A DNA stretch of 64,000 nucleotides from Chania multitudinisentens RB-25 (GTDB taxonomy: Bacteria; Pseudomonadota; Gammaproteobacteria; Enterobacterales; Enterobacteriaceae), in the NCBI RefSeq assembly GCF_000520015.2, contig NZ_CP007044.2, positions 124,001-188,000 of the forward strand. Reading direction: 5' to 3'. Positions 38,022 through 47,447 of the stretch are shown one piece after another. The notes beneath the pieces are model-generated. The model was not told the DNA's origin. It did no database searches and was given only the letters and a program-made list of their open reading frames with translations. The stretch's first letter is position 1; each line of letters starts with the position of its first letter. The position numbers and the translations under genes were made by a program.

Positions 38022-39088
38022 AAACGCTGACGCCCGCAGAATTACAGAAAAAAATCAAACAGGGTGAAGCAGTACAAAACATCTCTCTTGCCGGTCAATC
38101 GTTGGCAGGGTTGGATCTGTCTGGCGGGATCATCAGCGAAGCTGATTTCAGCGGTGCTGATTTCACTGATACCAACCTGCATGAAACCGTATTCAATGAA
38201 TGCCAAATGACCGCAGCCCGCTTTGGGCAGGCCACCCTGAAACAGACCATTTTCAATCAGTGTGAAATGGCCGAGAGCCAATTCAATCAGACCGCCGTCG
38301 TTGAATGCATGTTTAACCAATGTCTGCTGGATAACGCCAACTTCAATCACTGTCGGCACGACAAAACGCAGTTTATGCAGGGATCGTTACAGGCGGCGAA
38401 CTTCAGCCATGCGCATTTGGATCGGGTCACTTTTTACCAATCGTCACTGGCGCAGGCAAAGCTGGATAACATTAACAGCCTTCTGACCACCTTTTTCCGC
38501 CTCGATCTGCGCGAAACCGATTTCAGTGCCAGCCAGTTTGATCGGGCAGCCTTCTTCGAATGCGATCAACGCGGCAAAAATTATCAGCATCAGCATTTCC
38601 AAGGCTGTCAATTCACCGATAACCAGTTGGATGAGGTGAATTTCTCCCATTGCCAACTGATCCAGTGCAATTTTAAAGGGGCTTCGCTGCAACGCGCGCT
38701 GCTGCAAGGCGTTAACGCCAGTCAGGCCCTGTTTATCAGTGCCGATCTGGCAGATGCCCGCTGCCAGCACAGCCTGTTTGATCAGGCTATTTTTGTCGCG
38801 GCCTGCCTGGATCGGGCTGATTTCTCGCACTGCCGATTATATCAAACGGTGCTGCAACAGGCGCGCGCAGCGAATACCTCGTTTAATAGCAGCGATCTGA
38901 CGTATGCCGACTTCTCCTATGCTGACGTCCAGGGCACTGATTTCCGCCAGGCGCATTTTATGCGCACTCGTTTTCATCGTGCGCACCAGGCGGGTTCTCA
39001 TTTTTCGGATCGTCATGGAATTCTGGAGAACGACCCGGAATTGCTGGCAGCAGAAACCTGGGGCGCTCAGCGCCAAAGCCGAGTTTAA
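38018..39088 (+). CDS. Pentapeptide-repeat protein beside the DUF2169 fusion
   Basis: The 356-residue protein is nearly all pentapeptide repeats (about 22-325; for example LAGLDLSGGIISEADFSGADF and HCRLYQTVLQQA) with many F and L centres and unusually many Asn, Gln and Cys. It shares its ATG with the stop of the DUF2169 gene (ATGA), so the two are translated together. It has no signal peptide or known toxin motif. It could be T6SS cargo or a partner of the beta-helix upstream. Confidence 0.8.
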   Translation: MKTLTPAELQKKIKQGEAVQNISLAGQSLAGLDLSGGIISEADFSGADFTDTNLHETVFNECQMTAARFGQATLKQTIFNQCEMAESQFNQTAVVECMFNQCLLDNANFNHCRHDKTQFMQGSLQAANFSHAHLDRVTFYQSSLAQAKLDNINSLLTTFFRLDLRETDFSASQFDRAAFFECDQRGKNYQHQHFQGCQFTDNQLDEVNFSHCQLIQCNFKGASLQRALLQGVNASQALFISADLADARCQHSLFDQAIFVAACLDRADFSHCRLYQTVLQQARAANTSFNSSDLTYADFSYADVQGTDFRQAHFMRTRFHRAHQAGSHFSDRHGILENDPELLAAETWGAQRQSRV

Positions 39089-39100
39089 TTAAGGAACACC

Positions 39101-39709
39101 ATGACCAGTGCAATACCTTCTTACACACTCCCCATCGCTCCGCCCCAGCAGGCCGCCGGGCAGGTGGTTAATCTGCTCAACGACGGTACGCTGATGGTTG
39201 AGAGCGAAGGCCGTGGTTGGCACTGCCGCCGTGCAGCCAGTTGCCTGATGACGCCAGAGTTTGGCGATCGTGTTCTGATTGCCAGCACTGGCGGGCAGCT
39301 CTGGCTGTTGGCCGTCTTGGAACGGGCAGAAAGCCAACAACCCGCCGTGCTCAGCGTTGAAGGGGATTTACAGATTGCCCCGCAGGGTAACCTCAGCTTG
39401 GCGAGCCAGGCGCTGAATATCACGGCCAAAACCAGTGATTGCCATATCAATGCCATGAATTACAGCGGTGAGTCGATCAGCGCCTGGGTCAGTCTCTCCC
39501 GCATCGTGGGCCAACAGTGTGAGTCCGTTTGGCAGACCGTTACCCAAATCAGTCACCGGCTGTTACGCAAAACCACGCAAATGGAGCAGATTCGTGCCGG
39601 TCAGTTAGATATGCAGGCCGAGGACTATCTGCGCATACATGCGCAGAACACGGTGATCACCTCCAAAGCCATTACCAAAATCGATTCAGAACAGATCCAT
39701 ATGGGGTAA
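39101..39709 (+). CDS. DUF3540 T6SS spike-associated protein
   Basis: The 202-residue protein fits DUF3540, a family found beside vgrG, DUF2169 and PAAR-like genes. Typical parts are QAAGQVVNLLNDGTLMVES, the HCRRAASCLM pair and the hydrophilic Q-rich end (ETVWQTVTQISHRLLRKTTQMEQ-like, here CESVWQTVTQISHRLLRKTT). It is thought to help load cargo on the spike tip. It follows the pentapeptide gene by 12 bp and is followed 4 bp later by the DUF4150 gene. Confidence 0.8.
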   Translation: MTSAIPSYTLPIAPPQQAAGQVVNLLNDGTLMVESEGRGWHCRRAASCLMTPEFGDRVLIASTGGQLWLLAVLERAESQQPAVLSVEGDLQIAPQGNLSLASQALNITAKTSDCHINAMNYSGESISAWVSLSRIVGQQCESVWQTVTQISHRLLRKTTQMEQIRAGQLDMQAEDYLRIHAQNTVITSKAITKIDSEQIHMG

Positions 39710-39713
39710 CACG

Positions 39714-40106
39714 ATGTTTGCCAATTGCCAATTGATGGGGGTTGATATGGCGTTTCCTGATGTCTGCCTAACGCCAACCCCAGCACCCACGCCAATTCCT
39801 TACCCAGATATCGCCATGGGGCCAACCGCGATACCGAATGCCTACAACATTCTGTTTATGGGCATGCCTGCCCATAACATGGCTACGGTAACCCCTCTAA
39901 CCAATGGTGATAACGTGGGCATCGCGACAGGCGTCGCATCGGGAACGGTTATGGGGCCATCACGCCATCTCACCGCTGCATTCACCGTATTGGTGAAAGG
40001 AACGCCGGCAACACGTTTGACCAGCGTCAGCCTACAGAATTCAACCAACATGGTTGGCATGCGTACCGTTCCCAGCCAACTGAAAGTTTTGTTGCTTGCG
40101 CCCTAA
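39714..40106 (+). CDS. DUF4150 PAAR-like spike tip protein
   Basis: The 130-residue protein resembles DUF4150, a PAAR-like fold with N-terminal segments such as MAFPDVCLTPTPAP and PIPYPDIAMG, and a later NSTNMVGMRTVPSQLK block. PAAR-like proteins sharpen the VgrG trimer. It closes the cargo module vgrG, DUF2169, pentapeptide, DUF3540, DUF4150. No extra C-terminal effector domain is fused to it. Confidence 0.82.
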   Translation: MFANCQLMGVDMAFPDVCLTPTPAPTPIPYPDIAMGPTAIPNAYNILFMGMPAHNMATVTPLTNGDNVGIATGVASGTVMGPSRHLTAAFTVLVKGTPATRLTSVSLQNSTNMVGMRTVPSQLKVLLLAP

Positions 40107-40148
40107 TCAGCCCATTATTTCAACCCGATAAAATACTTAGAGGTTATT

Positions 40149-40655
40149 GTGAAAATACGGATTTTGCTGTTACTGCTTGTTGCTCTGTTTCTCTCAGCCT
40201 GTGCTCCACGCTCAAAACCCGCCATCACTGATGACACCCTGGTTACCCACCAGGTGAATGGTGTAACGTTGACCCATCGCGCCATTATTTCTCCCCCTGA
40301 GCAGTTCGAGCCCATTGATGTGCAATACCGCAGCCTCTATAGCGCCAGCATCATGAGCAAACCCGGCTACAACGGCAAGGTGCTCGGCACACTGGAGAAT
40401 GCCACTCCCTTCTTCGCGTTAGGCGAAGTTGAAAATAAATGGCTGGCCATTTCAATGGAACAAGGCGGAGAACTTATTGGCTATATCCAGGGCAATGCCG
40501 GCGTTGTAGACAGCGAATATCAGGCAACGCTGCGTAAAGATCGCCCCCGCGCCCGCCGAGCCAGCAGTGCCAAAAACGCCGACAATTGCGTTACCGTAGG
40601 CAAGAGTAGCAAAGCCTGTAAAGACACCAAGTCAGATACCTGGATCCTTGAATAA
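40149..40655 (+). CDS. Periplasmic lipoprotein with SH3-like domain
   Basis: The 168-residue protein has a lipoprotein signal (lipobox LSAC, Cys18) and a bacterial SH3-like core around 58-122 (RSLYSASIMSKPGYNGKVLG, then WLAISMEQGGELIGYIQ). The C-terminus is basic and Ser-rich, with two Cys (about 146 and 156). The GTG at 40149 is preceded by AGAGGTTATT. It lies just before tssJ, and SH3-like lipoproteins of this kind recur in T6SS clusters. Binding to peptidoglycan or to a T6SS subunit is inference. Confidence 0.75.
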   Translation: MKIRILLLLLVALFLSACAPRSKPAITDDTLVTHQVNGVTLTHRAIISPPEQFEPIDVQYRSLYSASIMSKPGYNGKVLGTLENATPFFALGEVENKWLAISMEQGGELIGYIQGNAGVVDSEYQATLRKDRPRARRASSAKNADNCVTVGKSSKACKDTKSDTWILE

Positions 40656-40681
40656 CCTGCTTGTTGATGACGAGAAACATC

Positions 40682-41197
40682 ATGCTCAAATCACAATCCA
40701 CTCAGCGCTATTGGCCGCTGTTGTTCCTGATTTGCACCCTGTTCATGCTCAACGGTTGTATGTCCTCTGCGAAGAATGTGCCATCCCGTTACAGCCTGGT
40801 CTTTGATGCAGTTCCGCAGATCAACAGTAACGCCCCCATCAAAATCCGCGTCTTGCTGTTACGTTCTGACGCCGAATTTATGGAAACAGATTTCTTTACC
40901 CTGCAAGGCGATGTGAAAAGCGTACTTGGCAACAGCCTGCTTGATAGCGATCAGTTTTTCCTGATGCCTGGGCAAAAAGGCAAAACGCTGGCGGGGCAAA
41001 GTACGCTGGATACCCGTTACATCGGCATTATTGCCGAATACCGCGAGTTGGACGGTAAAACATGGCGTATCTCGTTACCTCTGCCGGAACCCAAACAGAC
41101 AAACTTCTACAAGATATGGCAATTATCTCCCGGCGAATTAGCTGCGCATATTGTGGTGGGAGTGAATGGCCTACAGGCCGATGGTCAAAAGCCGTAA
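40682..41197 (+). CDS. tssJ: T6SS outer-membrane lipoprotein TssJ
   Basis: The protein (about 171 residues) has lipobox LNGC, with Cys26 counted from the ATG at 40682. The body shows the TssJ transthyretin fold with SDAEFMETDFFTLQG and LPEPKQTNFYKIW. It anchors the membrane complex in the outer membrane by binding TssM. Starts at 40661 (TTG) and 40667 are possible; 40682 has a GAG 7 bp upstream and gives a normal signal. Confidence 0.88.
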   Translation: MLKSQSTQRYWPLLFLICTLFMLNGCMSSAKNVPSRYSLVFDAVPQINSNAPIKIRVLLLRSDAEFMETDFFTLQGDVKSVLGNSLLDSDQFFLMPGQKGKTLAGQSTLDTRYIGIIAEYRELDGKTWRISLPLPEPKQTNFYKIWQLSPGELAAHIVVGVNGLQADGQKP

Positions 41198-41235
41198 TCC
41201 GTTTTGCTGCAACATAATAACAATGAGTAGGGACG

Positions 41236-42576
41236 ATGATGAAAAGTGCTCATAAGGTGGTTTGGACAGAAGGAATGTTTTTGCGTCCCCACCATTTCCA
41301 GCAAGCCGAAAATTATCTTGAAAGCTACGTAAACCTCTGGGGGCAGGCTCACTGCGGTTATTTCTGGGGATTTTTGACGCTGGAGCTGGATCAGACGCTG
41401 CTGCGCCAGGGCAAAATAGCGCTCAACGCCGCCAGTGGCATTATGCCGGATGGCACTCCTTTTACGCTCGCCAACCCTTTGCCCGCATTAGCGATCGAAG
41501 ACAACCAGGTGGGTGAGAGAGTGGTGCTGGCACTGCCCACCTATCGTGCTGGCCGTGAAGATGTCATTTTTCAGGAAACACCTGGGGCACTGGCGCGTTA
41601 TCTGGCCTACGAAACCGAGGTGGACGACTTGAATACCATTGCCGTGGGCAGCGCCGCACTACAGTTCGGCCAGCTACGGCTGCGCCTGATGCGCGAAAGC
41701 GAGCTCAACCCAGAATGGACCGCGCTGACCGTTTGCCTGGTTCAAGAGCGGCATAGCGATAACAGCTTGCGCCTGGAACCCACGCTCATCCCCCCCATGC
41801 TTAACTGCCATGGTAGCCCGGTATTGAAAACCTTTATCAATGACCTGCAAGGCCTGCTGACCCAGCGTAGCCAACAGATGGGCCAACGTTTGCTGCAAGC
41901 AGGGCGGGGGGGAAGCTCAGAGATCGTCGATTTCATGCTGTTGCAGGCAATTAACCGCTATCTGGGGCAGGTTAGCCACGTCAGGCAACTCAGCCATCTT
42001 CATCCAGAACGGTTATTTGCCGAGTGGCTACAGTTTGCCACCGAACTCACCAGCTTCTCGTCAACGCGCACACCGGAAACCCATCTGCCAGTGTATGACC
42101 ACGATAATCTGGCACTCTGTTTCACCCCGTTGATGCTGATGCTGCGCCAGGGGCTGTCGATCGTGCTGGAAGATAACGCCATTCAGTTACTGCTGACGGA
42201 ACGTTCACATGGGCTAAATGTTGCCACCGTTCAAGATAGCAAAATGATACGCGATTTTGGTTTCGTGCTGGCGGTACGGGCCAACGTGACTACGGATGCC
42301 CTGCAAACGCACTTCCCGGCCCAAATGAAAATCGCCTCGGTCACGCGTATCCGCGATCTGGTGCAGTTCCAACTGCCCGGTATTGGCCTGCGTACCATGC
42401 CAACTGCGCCGCGTCAGCTCCCTTACCATGCGGGATATACCTATTTCGAGCTGGAAAAAGACGGCGACCTGTGGAAAGAGATGGAGAAGTCCAGCGCATT
42501 CGCACTGCATCTGGCCGGTGAGTTTCCAGGGCTGGAAATGGAATTCTGGGCCATTCGCAACCAGACGGATCGGTAA
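41236..42576 (+). CDS. tssK: T6SS baseplate subunit TssK
   Basis: The 446-residue protein starts with the TssK signature (KVVWTEGMFLRPHHFQQAENYLE) and continues with the trimeric stem and shoulder typical of the family, ending in a foot domain. TssK connects the baseplate (TssFGE) to the membrane complex through TssL and TssM. Length is normal. It lies between tssJ and tssL, the conserved order tssJKL. Confidence 0.96.
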   Translation: MMKSAHKVVWTEGMFLRPHHFQQAENYLESYVNLWGQAHCGYFWGFLTLELDQTLLRQGKIALNAASGIMPDGTPFTLANPLPALAIEDNQVGERVVLALPTYRAGREDVIFQETPGALARYLAYETEVDDLNTIAVGSAALQFGQLRLRLMRESELNPEWTALTVCLVQERHSDNSLRLEPTLIPPMLNCHGSPVLKTFINDLQGLLTQRSQQMGQRLLQAGRGGSSEIVDFMLLQAINRYLGQVSHVRQLSHLHPERLFAEWLQFATELTSFSSTRTPETHLPVYDHDNLALCFTPLMLMLRQGLSIVLEDNAIQLLLTERSHGLNVATVQDSKMIRDFGFVLAVRANVTTDALQTHFPAQMKIASVTRIRDLVQFQLPGIGLRTMPTAPRQLPYHAGYTYFELEKDGDLWKEMEKSSAFALHLAGEFPGLEMEFWAIRNQTDR

Positions 42577-42579
42577 TTT

Positions 42580-43791
42580 ATGACTCAAGCTACCCAGTGG
42601 GACAACCCACTGCTCATCGCCGCTAACCCGCTGCTTAATGCCATTTCACAGATCCGCCAGTCGGCAACCCATGCCGATCCTGCACAGCTGCGCCAACAGT
42701 TGATCGATGAAATTCGCCGCTTTGAGGTACGAGCGCAGAGGGAGAACCTGACCTATGAGATCATCATCGGGGCACGCTATTGCCTGTGTACCGCACTGGA
42801 TGAAGCCGCCGCATTAACTCCTTGGGGCAGTAACAGCGTTTGGTCAGGCAGTGGTCTATTGGTGACCTTCCATAATGAAACCTGGGGCGGCGAGAAGTTT
42901 TTCCAACTGTTGGCAAAGCTTTCACAAAACCCACGTGAACATATTCAGATCCTGGAACTGCTCAACTACTGCCTGTTATTGGGTTTTGAAGGCCGTTACC
43001 GGGTGATCGAAAATGGCCGTTCTCAGTTAGAGACCATCAAGCAGCGCCTATTACAACTGATACGCTCGGTGCGCGGTGGGTATACCTCTGCGCTATCGCA
43101 AAACGCCAGGGATCTCCCCGTCCTGCAAAAACACTGGCGCCCGTTGGTGCCTCTCTGGGCCTGCGCGGCGCTGACCGGGTTTCTTGCTTCATTGCTGTTC
43201 ATTGTTCTCAACTGGCGGCTTGATGATGCTACATCGCCGGTATTAGCCGCTATTTATCAGGCTAATCTGCCGCAAATCGCCATCAGTAATCCGGCGCCCA
43301 TGCCGCCTCCGCTGCTGGATCTGAAAGGTTTTCTGCGCAAAGAGATTAGCGAAGGTCTAGTCACCGTGCGTGATGAAGCGCAGCAAAGCGTGGTGATCCT
43401 GAAAGGTGATGGGCTGTTTGACTCTGCGGCTACCACCGTCCGCCCAGCGTATATTCCGGTCATCGATCGCATCGCCAAGGCAATGAATGGGGTCAGCGGC
43501 AAAATCCTGGTGACCGGATACAGTGACAACGTTCCGATCCGTAGCGCTCGTTTCGCCTCCAACTGGGAGCTTTCGTTGGCGCGAGCCGAGTCCGTCACCC
43601 AACAGCTACAAAAACATCTGGATGATCCACTACGAGTCAAAACGGAAGGCCGCGGCGACAGTAATCCGATCGTAGCCAACAACAGCAAAGAGAACCGGGC
43701 CTTAAACCGCCGGGTCGAAATCACCCTGTTGGTTGCGCCAGGAAACACCCAGGCAGAACTCAACCGATTGCAGCAAGGAAGCGGACAGTAA
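42580..43791 (+). CDS. tssL: T6SS TssL (DotU) with C-terminal OmpA-like domain
   Basis: The 403-residue protein has the DotU/IcmH cytoplasmic domain (about 1-185, ARYCLCTALDEAAAL) and a membrane segment (about 192-212). A periplasmic OmpA-like peptidoglycan-binding domain follows (about 277-395; VTGYSDNVPIRSARFASN and NRALNRRVEITLL). TssL with fused OmpA anchors the complex to the cell wall. It begins 4 bp after tssK, and its stop overlaps the tssM start (TAATG). Confidence 0.95.
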   Translation: MTQATQWDNPLLIAANPLLNAISQIRQSATHADPAQLRQQLIDEIRRFEVRAQRENLTYEIIIGARYCLCTALDEAAALTPWGSNSVWSGSGLLVTFHNETWGGEKFFQLLAKLSQNPREHIQILELLNYCLLLGFEGRYRVIENGRSQLETIKQRLLQLIRSVRGGYTSALSQNARDLPVLQKHWRPLVPLWACAALTGFLASLLFIVLNWRLDDATSPVLAAIYQANLPQIAISNPAPMPPPLLDLKGFLRKEISEGLVTVRDEAQQSVVILKGDGLFDSAATTVRPAYIPVIDRIAKAMNGVSGKILVTGYSDNVPIRSARFASNWELSLARAESVTQQLQKHLDDPLRVKTEGRGDSNPIVANNSKENRALNRRVEITLLVAPGNTQAELNRLQQGSGQ

Positions 43792-46700
43792 TGCTCAGTA
43801 CGTTATTTTCCATTATCACCAGTCGCCTGCTCTGGGGAATGATTGGTATTACCGCGTTAGCCTTTGTTATCTGGGTGATCGGCCCGTTGGTCGCCATTGG
43901 CGACTATCGCCCTTTGGAACCGGAGCTTAACCGGCAGATCGCCATCGGTATTATTTATCTGTTCTGGGTGCTGTTTCGCATCATTCCACGTATTTACAGC
44001 ATCTGGTTCAACAGCCGGTTATTGAGCAATTTACGGGCAGGCAATGAGGTTCCCAGCGGGGAAACCAAGGCCCTGCCCCCGCCAGATCATCATCTGTCAC
44101 AGCGGTTTAATGAGGCGGTGCAACTGCTAAGAAAAGCCCGCTTCACACCGGGGCAAGGTGACAAACACTCTTGGCTGAACCGCTTTAATCGCCAGTATCT
44201 CTATCAATTGCCGTGGTATGTCATTATCGGCGCTCCCGGTGCTGGTAAAACCACTGCGCTGATCAATTCAGGGCTGCATTTTCCACTGGCGGATAGCTTT
44301 GGCAAATCGGCCCTGCGCGGCGTAGGCGGCACCCGCAACTGCGACTGGTGGTTTACCAATGACGCTGTCTTGCTAGACACCGCAGGGCGTTACACCACGC
44401 AGGAAAGCCAGCGTGAAGAAGATGCAGGCGAGTGGAAAAGCTTCGTTGAGCTGTTAAAAAAATACCGCACGCGCCAGCCAATCAACGGGGTGATCATTAC
44501 CATCAGCGTGGCGGATTTGTTGAGCGAAAGCAGTGAGTCACTGGCCGTTCAGGCTGGAGCATTGCGCAAAAGGCTGATCGAACTGCACCAGCAATTGGGT
44601 ATCAGTTTTCCAGTTTACGTGATGGTCACCAAAGCCGATTTACTGAATGGGTTCATGGCCTATTTCAGCAAGTTCGATAAAGCGCAGCGCGATCAAATCT
44701 GGGGATTCACCTTCCCTTATGAACAGTCTCGCCTGCCCAATTTTGACCTCAATCAGGCTTTCGCCTCACAATATACCCTGTTACAACAGCGGCTGGATGC
44801 TGCCCTGCCGGATACGTTATTGCTTGAACAGGATGCACGGCAGCGTGCCGAATGCTACCTGTTCCCGCAAGAGTTTGCGGCTTTACGCCCCTTGCTCAAC
44901 CAATATCTGGATATCATCTTTACCCGCTCCAGCTTTGAAACCCTCTTCACACCACGTGGTATCTATTTCACCAGTGGTACTCAGGAAGGGCTGCCTTTTG
45001 ACCGCGTGATGGGCGAGTTGAACCGCTATTTACACCTGTCCCCTGACCGCTCCGCAGAAACAACGCATAGCCACTGGAACAGCCTCAGTCATGAAGCTCC
45101 GATCCCTGCGGCCAAAGGCCAGAGCTTTTTCCTGAAAGGTATGCTGGAAACGGTTGTTTTTCAGGAGGCTGGTCTGGCGGGTAGCAACCGCTGGTGGGAA
45201 TATCGCAACCGGGCTCTGCACTGGGCTGGCTACCTTTCTTTGGCCGCCATTCTGGTCATCTTGGGGATGACCTGGTTCACCAGCCATAGCAACAACAAAG
45301 TGTATCTGACAGAAATCACGGCCAAAGTGCCGCAGTTGGAACGCCAGGGGCAGGCGCTGACCCAACAGGGTTCCGGGGATATGCTAACTCTGCTGCCCTT
45401 CCTTAACAGTGTGTTGAACCTACCTGAAAGCCAGCATTTTTCATTGCAAGATCCCCCCTTTTCTTACCGTATGGGGTTGTATCGGGGCAATCAGGTTAGC
45501 AATGCCAGCCACGCTTTATACCAAAAGGCGTTGAAAGAGCTTCTGCTGCCACAGGTCGCGCAGCAAATTACCGACACACTGCGCCATGATAATCGTAGCG
45601 ATGCCGATTTCAGCTACGAGGCGTTAAAAGCCTATCAAATGCTGTATTTACCCAAGCACTATAACGGCGAGTTTCTGCGGGCCTGGGTCATGCTTAACCT
45701 GCAACGCAATCTGCGCCAGGGTATCACGCAACAGCAATTGCAGCAGTTGGAGTGGCATTTAGCCCAATTGCTTGATGCGCAAATTCAGTCATCACCTTAT
45801 GCCAAAGATGCCGCGTTGGTGGCCCAGGCTCAAGCCGCGTTGGGGCGTTCCTCACTGCCCCAGCGGGTATACAGCCGCCTGAAGCGTTTACTGCTCAAGC
45901 AAACCGAGATCAAACCGGTCAGCCTGGTGGATTTGGCCGGGCCTCAAACCGAGCTGGCTTTCTCACGCCAAAGCGGCAAGCCGGTGACCGAGGGCATACC
46001 TGGGCTCTTTACGCCGCAGGGCTATTGGAAAGCGTTTGATAACACGATTGGTCAGGTAACGGACACTCTGCGCCAGGAAGATATCTGGGTGCTCACCACC
46101 GACATGACATCGGAACAAAAAAGTGCCGATCTGACCAAAACAGTACGCCAACTGTATATGCAGGATTTTATCGCCGTTTGGGATGAGTTTTTGCAGGATA
46201 TACAACTGGCCAATATCAGTGAGTTGAGCCAGCGTATCAACAGCGCACGTTTGCTGTCGGGGAACCCTTCCCCAATGCGCAACCTGCTGGTTAATATAAG
46301 AAAATACCTCACTCTGCGTGATGAGAAAAGTGATGCCGACCAGCGCTCGTTGCTCGGTAAAGCCGGGGACAAGATCAATAACGGCGCTAACCACACGCTG
46401 GAAGCCTTGTTCACCACCCGCCCTGCGAACGCCGACGGGGATCTCTCCGCACAGCCGGAGCAGGTGGTGATGGCGCACTTCGCGCCGTTGCTGGAACTGG
46501 CCCAGAGCCAGGGAGAAGGCAGCCAGGCCATTCCGTTTGATGCCGTCCTCAAACAGGTTGATGATCTTTATAATTATCTGACCGCCGTTCAGGGCGCAGC
46601 CAACAGCGGTATGGCCGTTCCTCCCAGCGATATTATTCCGCGTTTACAGGCAGAATCAGGGCGGTTACCCATCCCATTCAAACCCATGTTGCTGTCGCTG

Positions 46701-47432
46701 GCGATTGGTGCCAGCAGTGACGCCCAGCGCAAAGAGATGGATAACGTCAAAAAACGCATCAGCGTTGAGGTCAGCAGCTTCTGCCGCCAGGCCATTGCGG
46801 GGCGCTACCCGCTTAACCCCCGCTCGCAGCAGGATGTAACGCCGGACGATCTGGCCCGGATGTTTGCGCCCAACACCGGCCTGATGGACAGTTTTTTCCG
46901 TGACAACCTACAGGGCAAAGTGGACACCACGCGCCCTAACTGGCGTTTTACACCAGGTGTCGATGGCAAAACCCTGCCCGGTGGGGAAGGCATTCTGCCC
47001 TCGTTCCAACAGGCACAGCGTATTCGAGACGCCTTCTTTGCCAACGGTACCGCGATCCCCTCTTACCGGGTCACCGTTCGCCCGGTACGGATGGATAACG
47101 ATATTCTGAACCTGACGCTGGATATCGACGGCCAGTTATTCAAATACAGCCATGGCCCGCAGGTTCCCTTAGTGGTGAGCTGGCCGGGCATCCGCAATAC
47201 CAACCAGGTGCATTTGCAATTGTCATTGGCTAACGGAACCACGGCAAGCCTGGTGAGCAGCGGGCCGTGGGCGCTAAACCGCCTGGTAGATCGGGCCCAA
47301 TCATCGGCTACCGACAGCAATAATCTGAGCAAGCAGGCAACATTTCATCTGGATGGGCATAGTGTCACGTTGGAGTTTACCCCCAACAGTATCCGCAATC
47401 CTTTCCAACTCCCTGCGTTTTCCTGCCCATAG
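43791..47432 (+). CDS. tssM: T6SS inner-membrane protein TssM (IcmF)
   Basis: The 1213-residue protein has two N-terminal membrane segments (about 12-36 and 47-70). The P-loop GAPGAGKT lies at 147-154, with LLDTAGRY at about 193-200. A third membrane segment is near 479-499, before a large periplasmic region to the end. A Walker A motif with a complete GKT means nucleotide binding is plausible. With TssJ and TssL it forms the envelope-spanning complex. Length is typical. Confidence 0.96.
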   Translation: MLSTLFSIITSRLLWGMIGITALAFVIWVIGPLVAIGDYRPLEPELNRQIAIGIIYLFWVLFRIIPRIYSIWFNSRLLSNLRAGNEVPSGETKALPPPDHHLSQRFNEAVQLLRKARFTPGQGDKHSWLNRFNRQYLYQLPWYVIIGAPGAGKTTALINSGLHFPLADSFGKSALRGVGGTRNCDWWFTNDAVLLDTAGRYTTQESQREEDAGEWKSFVELLKKYRTRQPINGVIITISVADLLSESSESLAVQAGALRKRLIELHQQLGISFPVYVMVTKADLLNGFMAYFSKFDKAQRDQIWGFTFPYEQSRLPNFDLNQAFASQYTLLQQRLDAALPDTLLLEQDARQRAECYLFPQEFAALRPLLNQYLDIIFTRSSFETLFTPRGIYFTSGTQEGLPFDRVMGELNRYLHLSPDRSAETTHSHWNSLSHEAPIPAAKGQSFFLKGMLETVVFQEAGLAGSNRWWEYRNRALHWAGYLSLAAILVILGMTWFTSHSNNKVYLTEITAKVPQLERQGQALTQQGSGDMLTLLPFLNSVLNLPESQHFSLQDPPFSYRMGLYRGNQVSNASHALYQKALKELLLPQVAQQITDTLRHDNRSDADFSYEALKAYQMLYLPKHYNGEFLRAWVMLNLQRNLRQGITQQQLQQLEWHLAQLLDAQIQSSPYAKDAALVAQAQAALGRSSLPQRVYSRLKRLLLKQTEIKPVSLVDLAGPQTELAFSRQSGKPVTEGIPGLFTPQGYWKAFDNTIGQVTDTLRQEDIWVLTTDMTSEQKSADLTKTVRQLYMQDFIAVWDEFLQDIQLANISELSQRINSARLLSGNPSPMRNLLVNIRKYLTLRDEKSDADQRSLLGKAGDKINNGANHTLEALFTTRPANADGDLSAQPEQVVMAHFAPLLELAQSQGEGSQAIPFDAVLKQVDDLYNYLTAVQGAANSGMAVPPSDIIPRLQAESGRLPIPFKPMLLSLAIGASSDAQRKEMDNVKKRISVEVSSFCRQAIAGRYPLNPRSQQDVTPDDLARMFAPNTGLMDSFFRDNLQGKVDTTRPNWRFTPGVDGKTLPGGEGILPSFQQAQRIRDAFFANGTAIPSYRVTVRPVRMDNDILNLTLDIDGQLFKYSHGPQVPLVVSWPGIRNTNQVHLQLSLANGTTASLVSSGPWALNRLVDRAQSSATDSNNLSKQATFHLDGHSVTLEFTPNSIRNPFQLPAFSCP

Positions 47433-47447
47433 CCAAGAGGGAATGAC

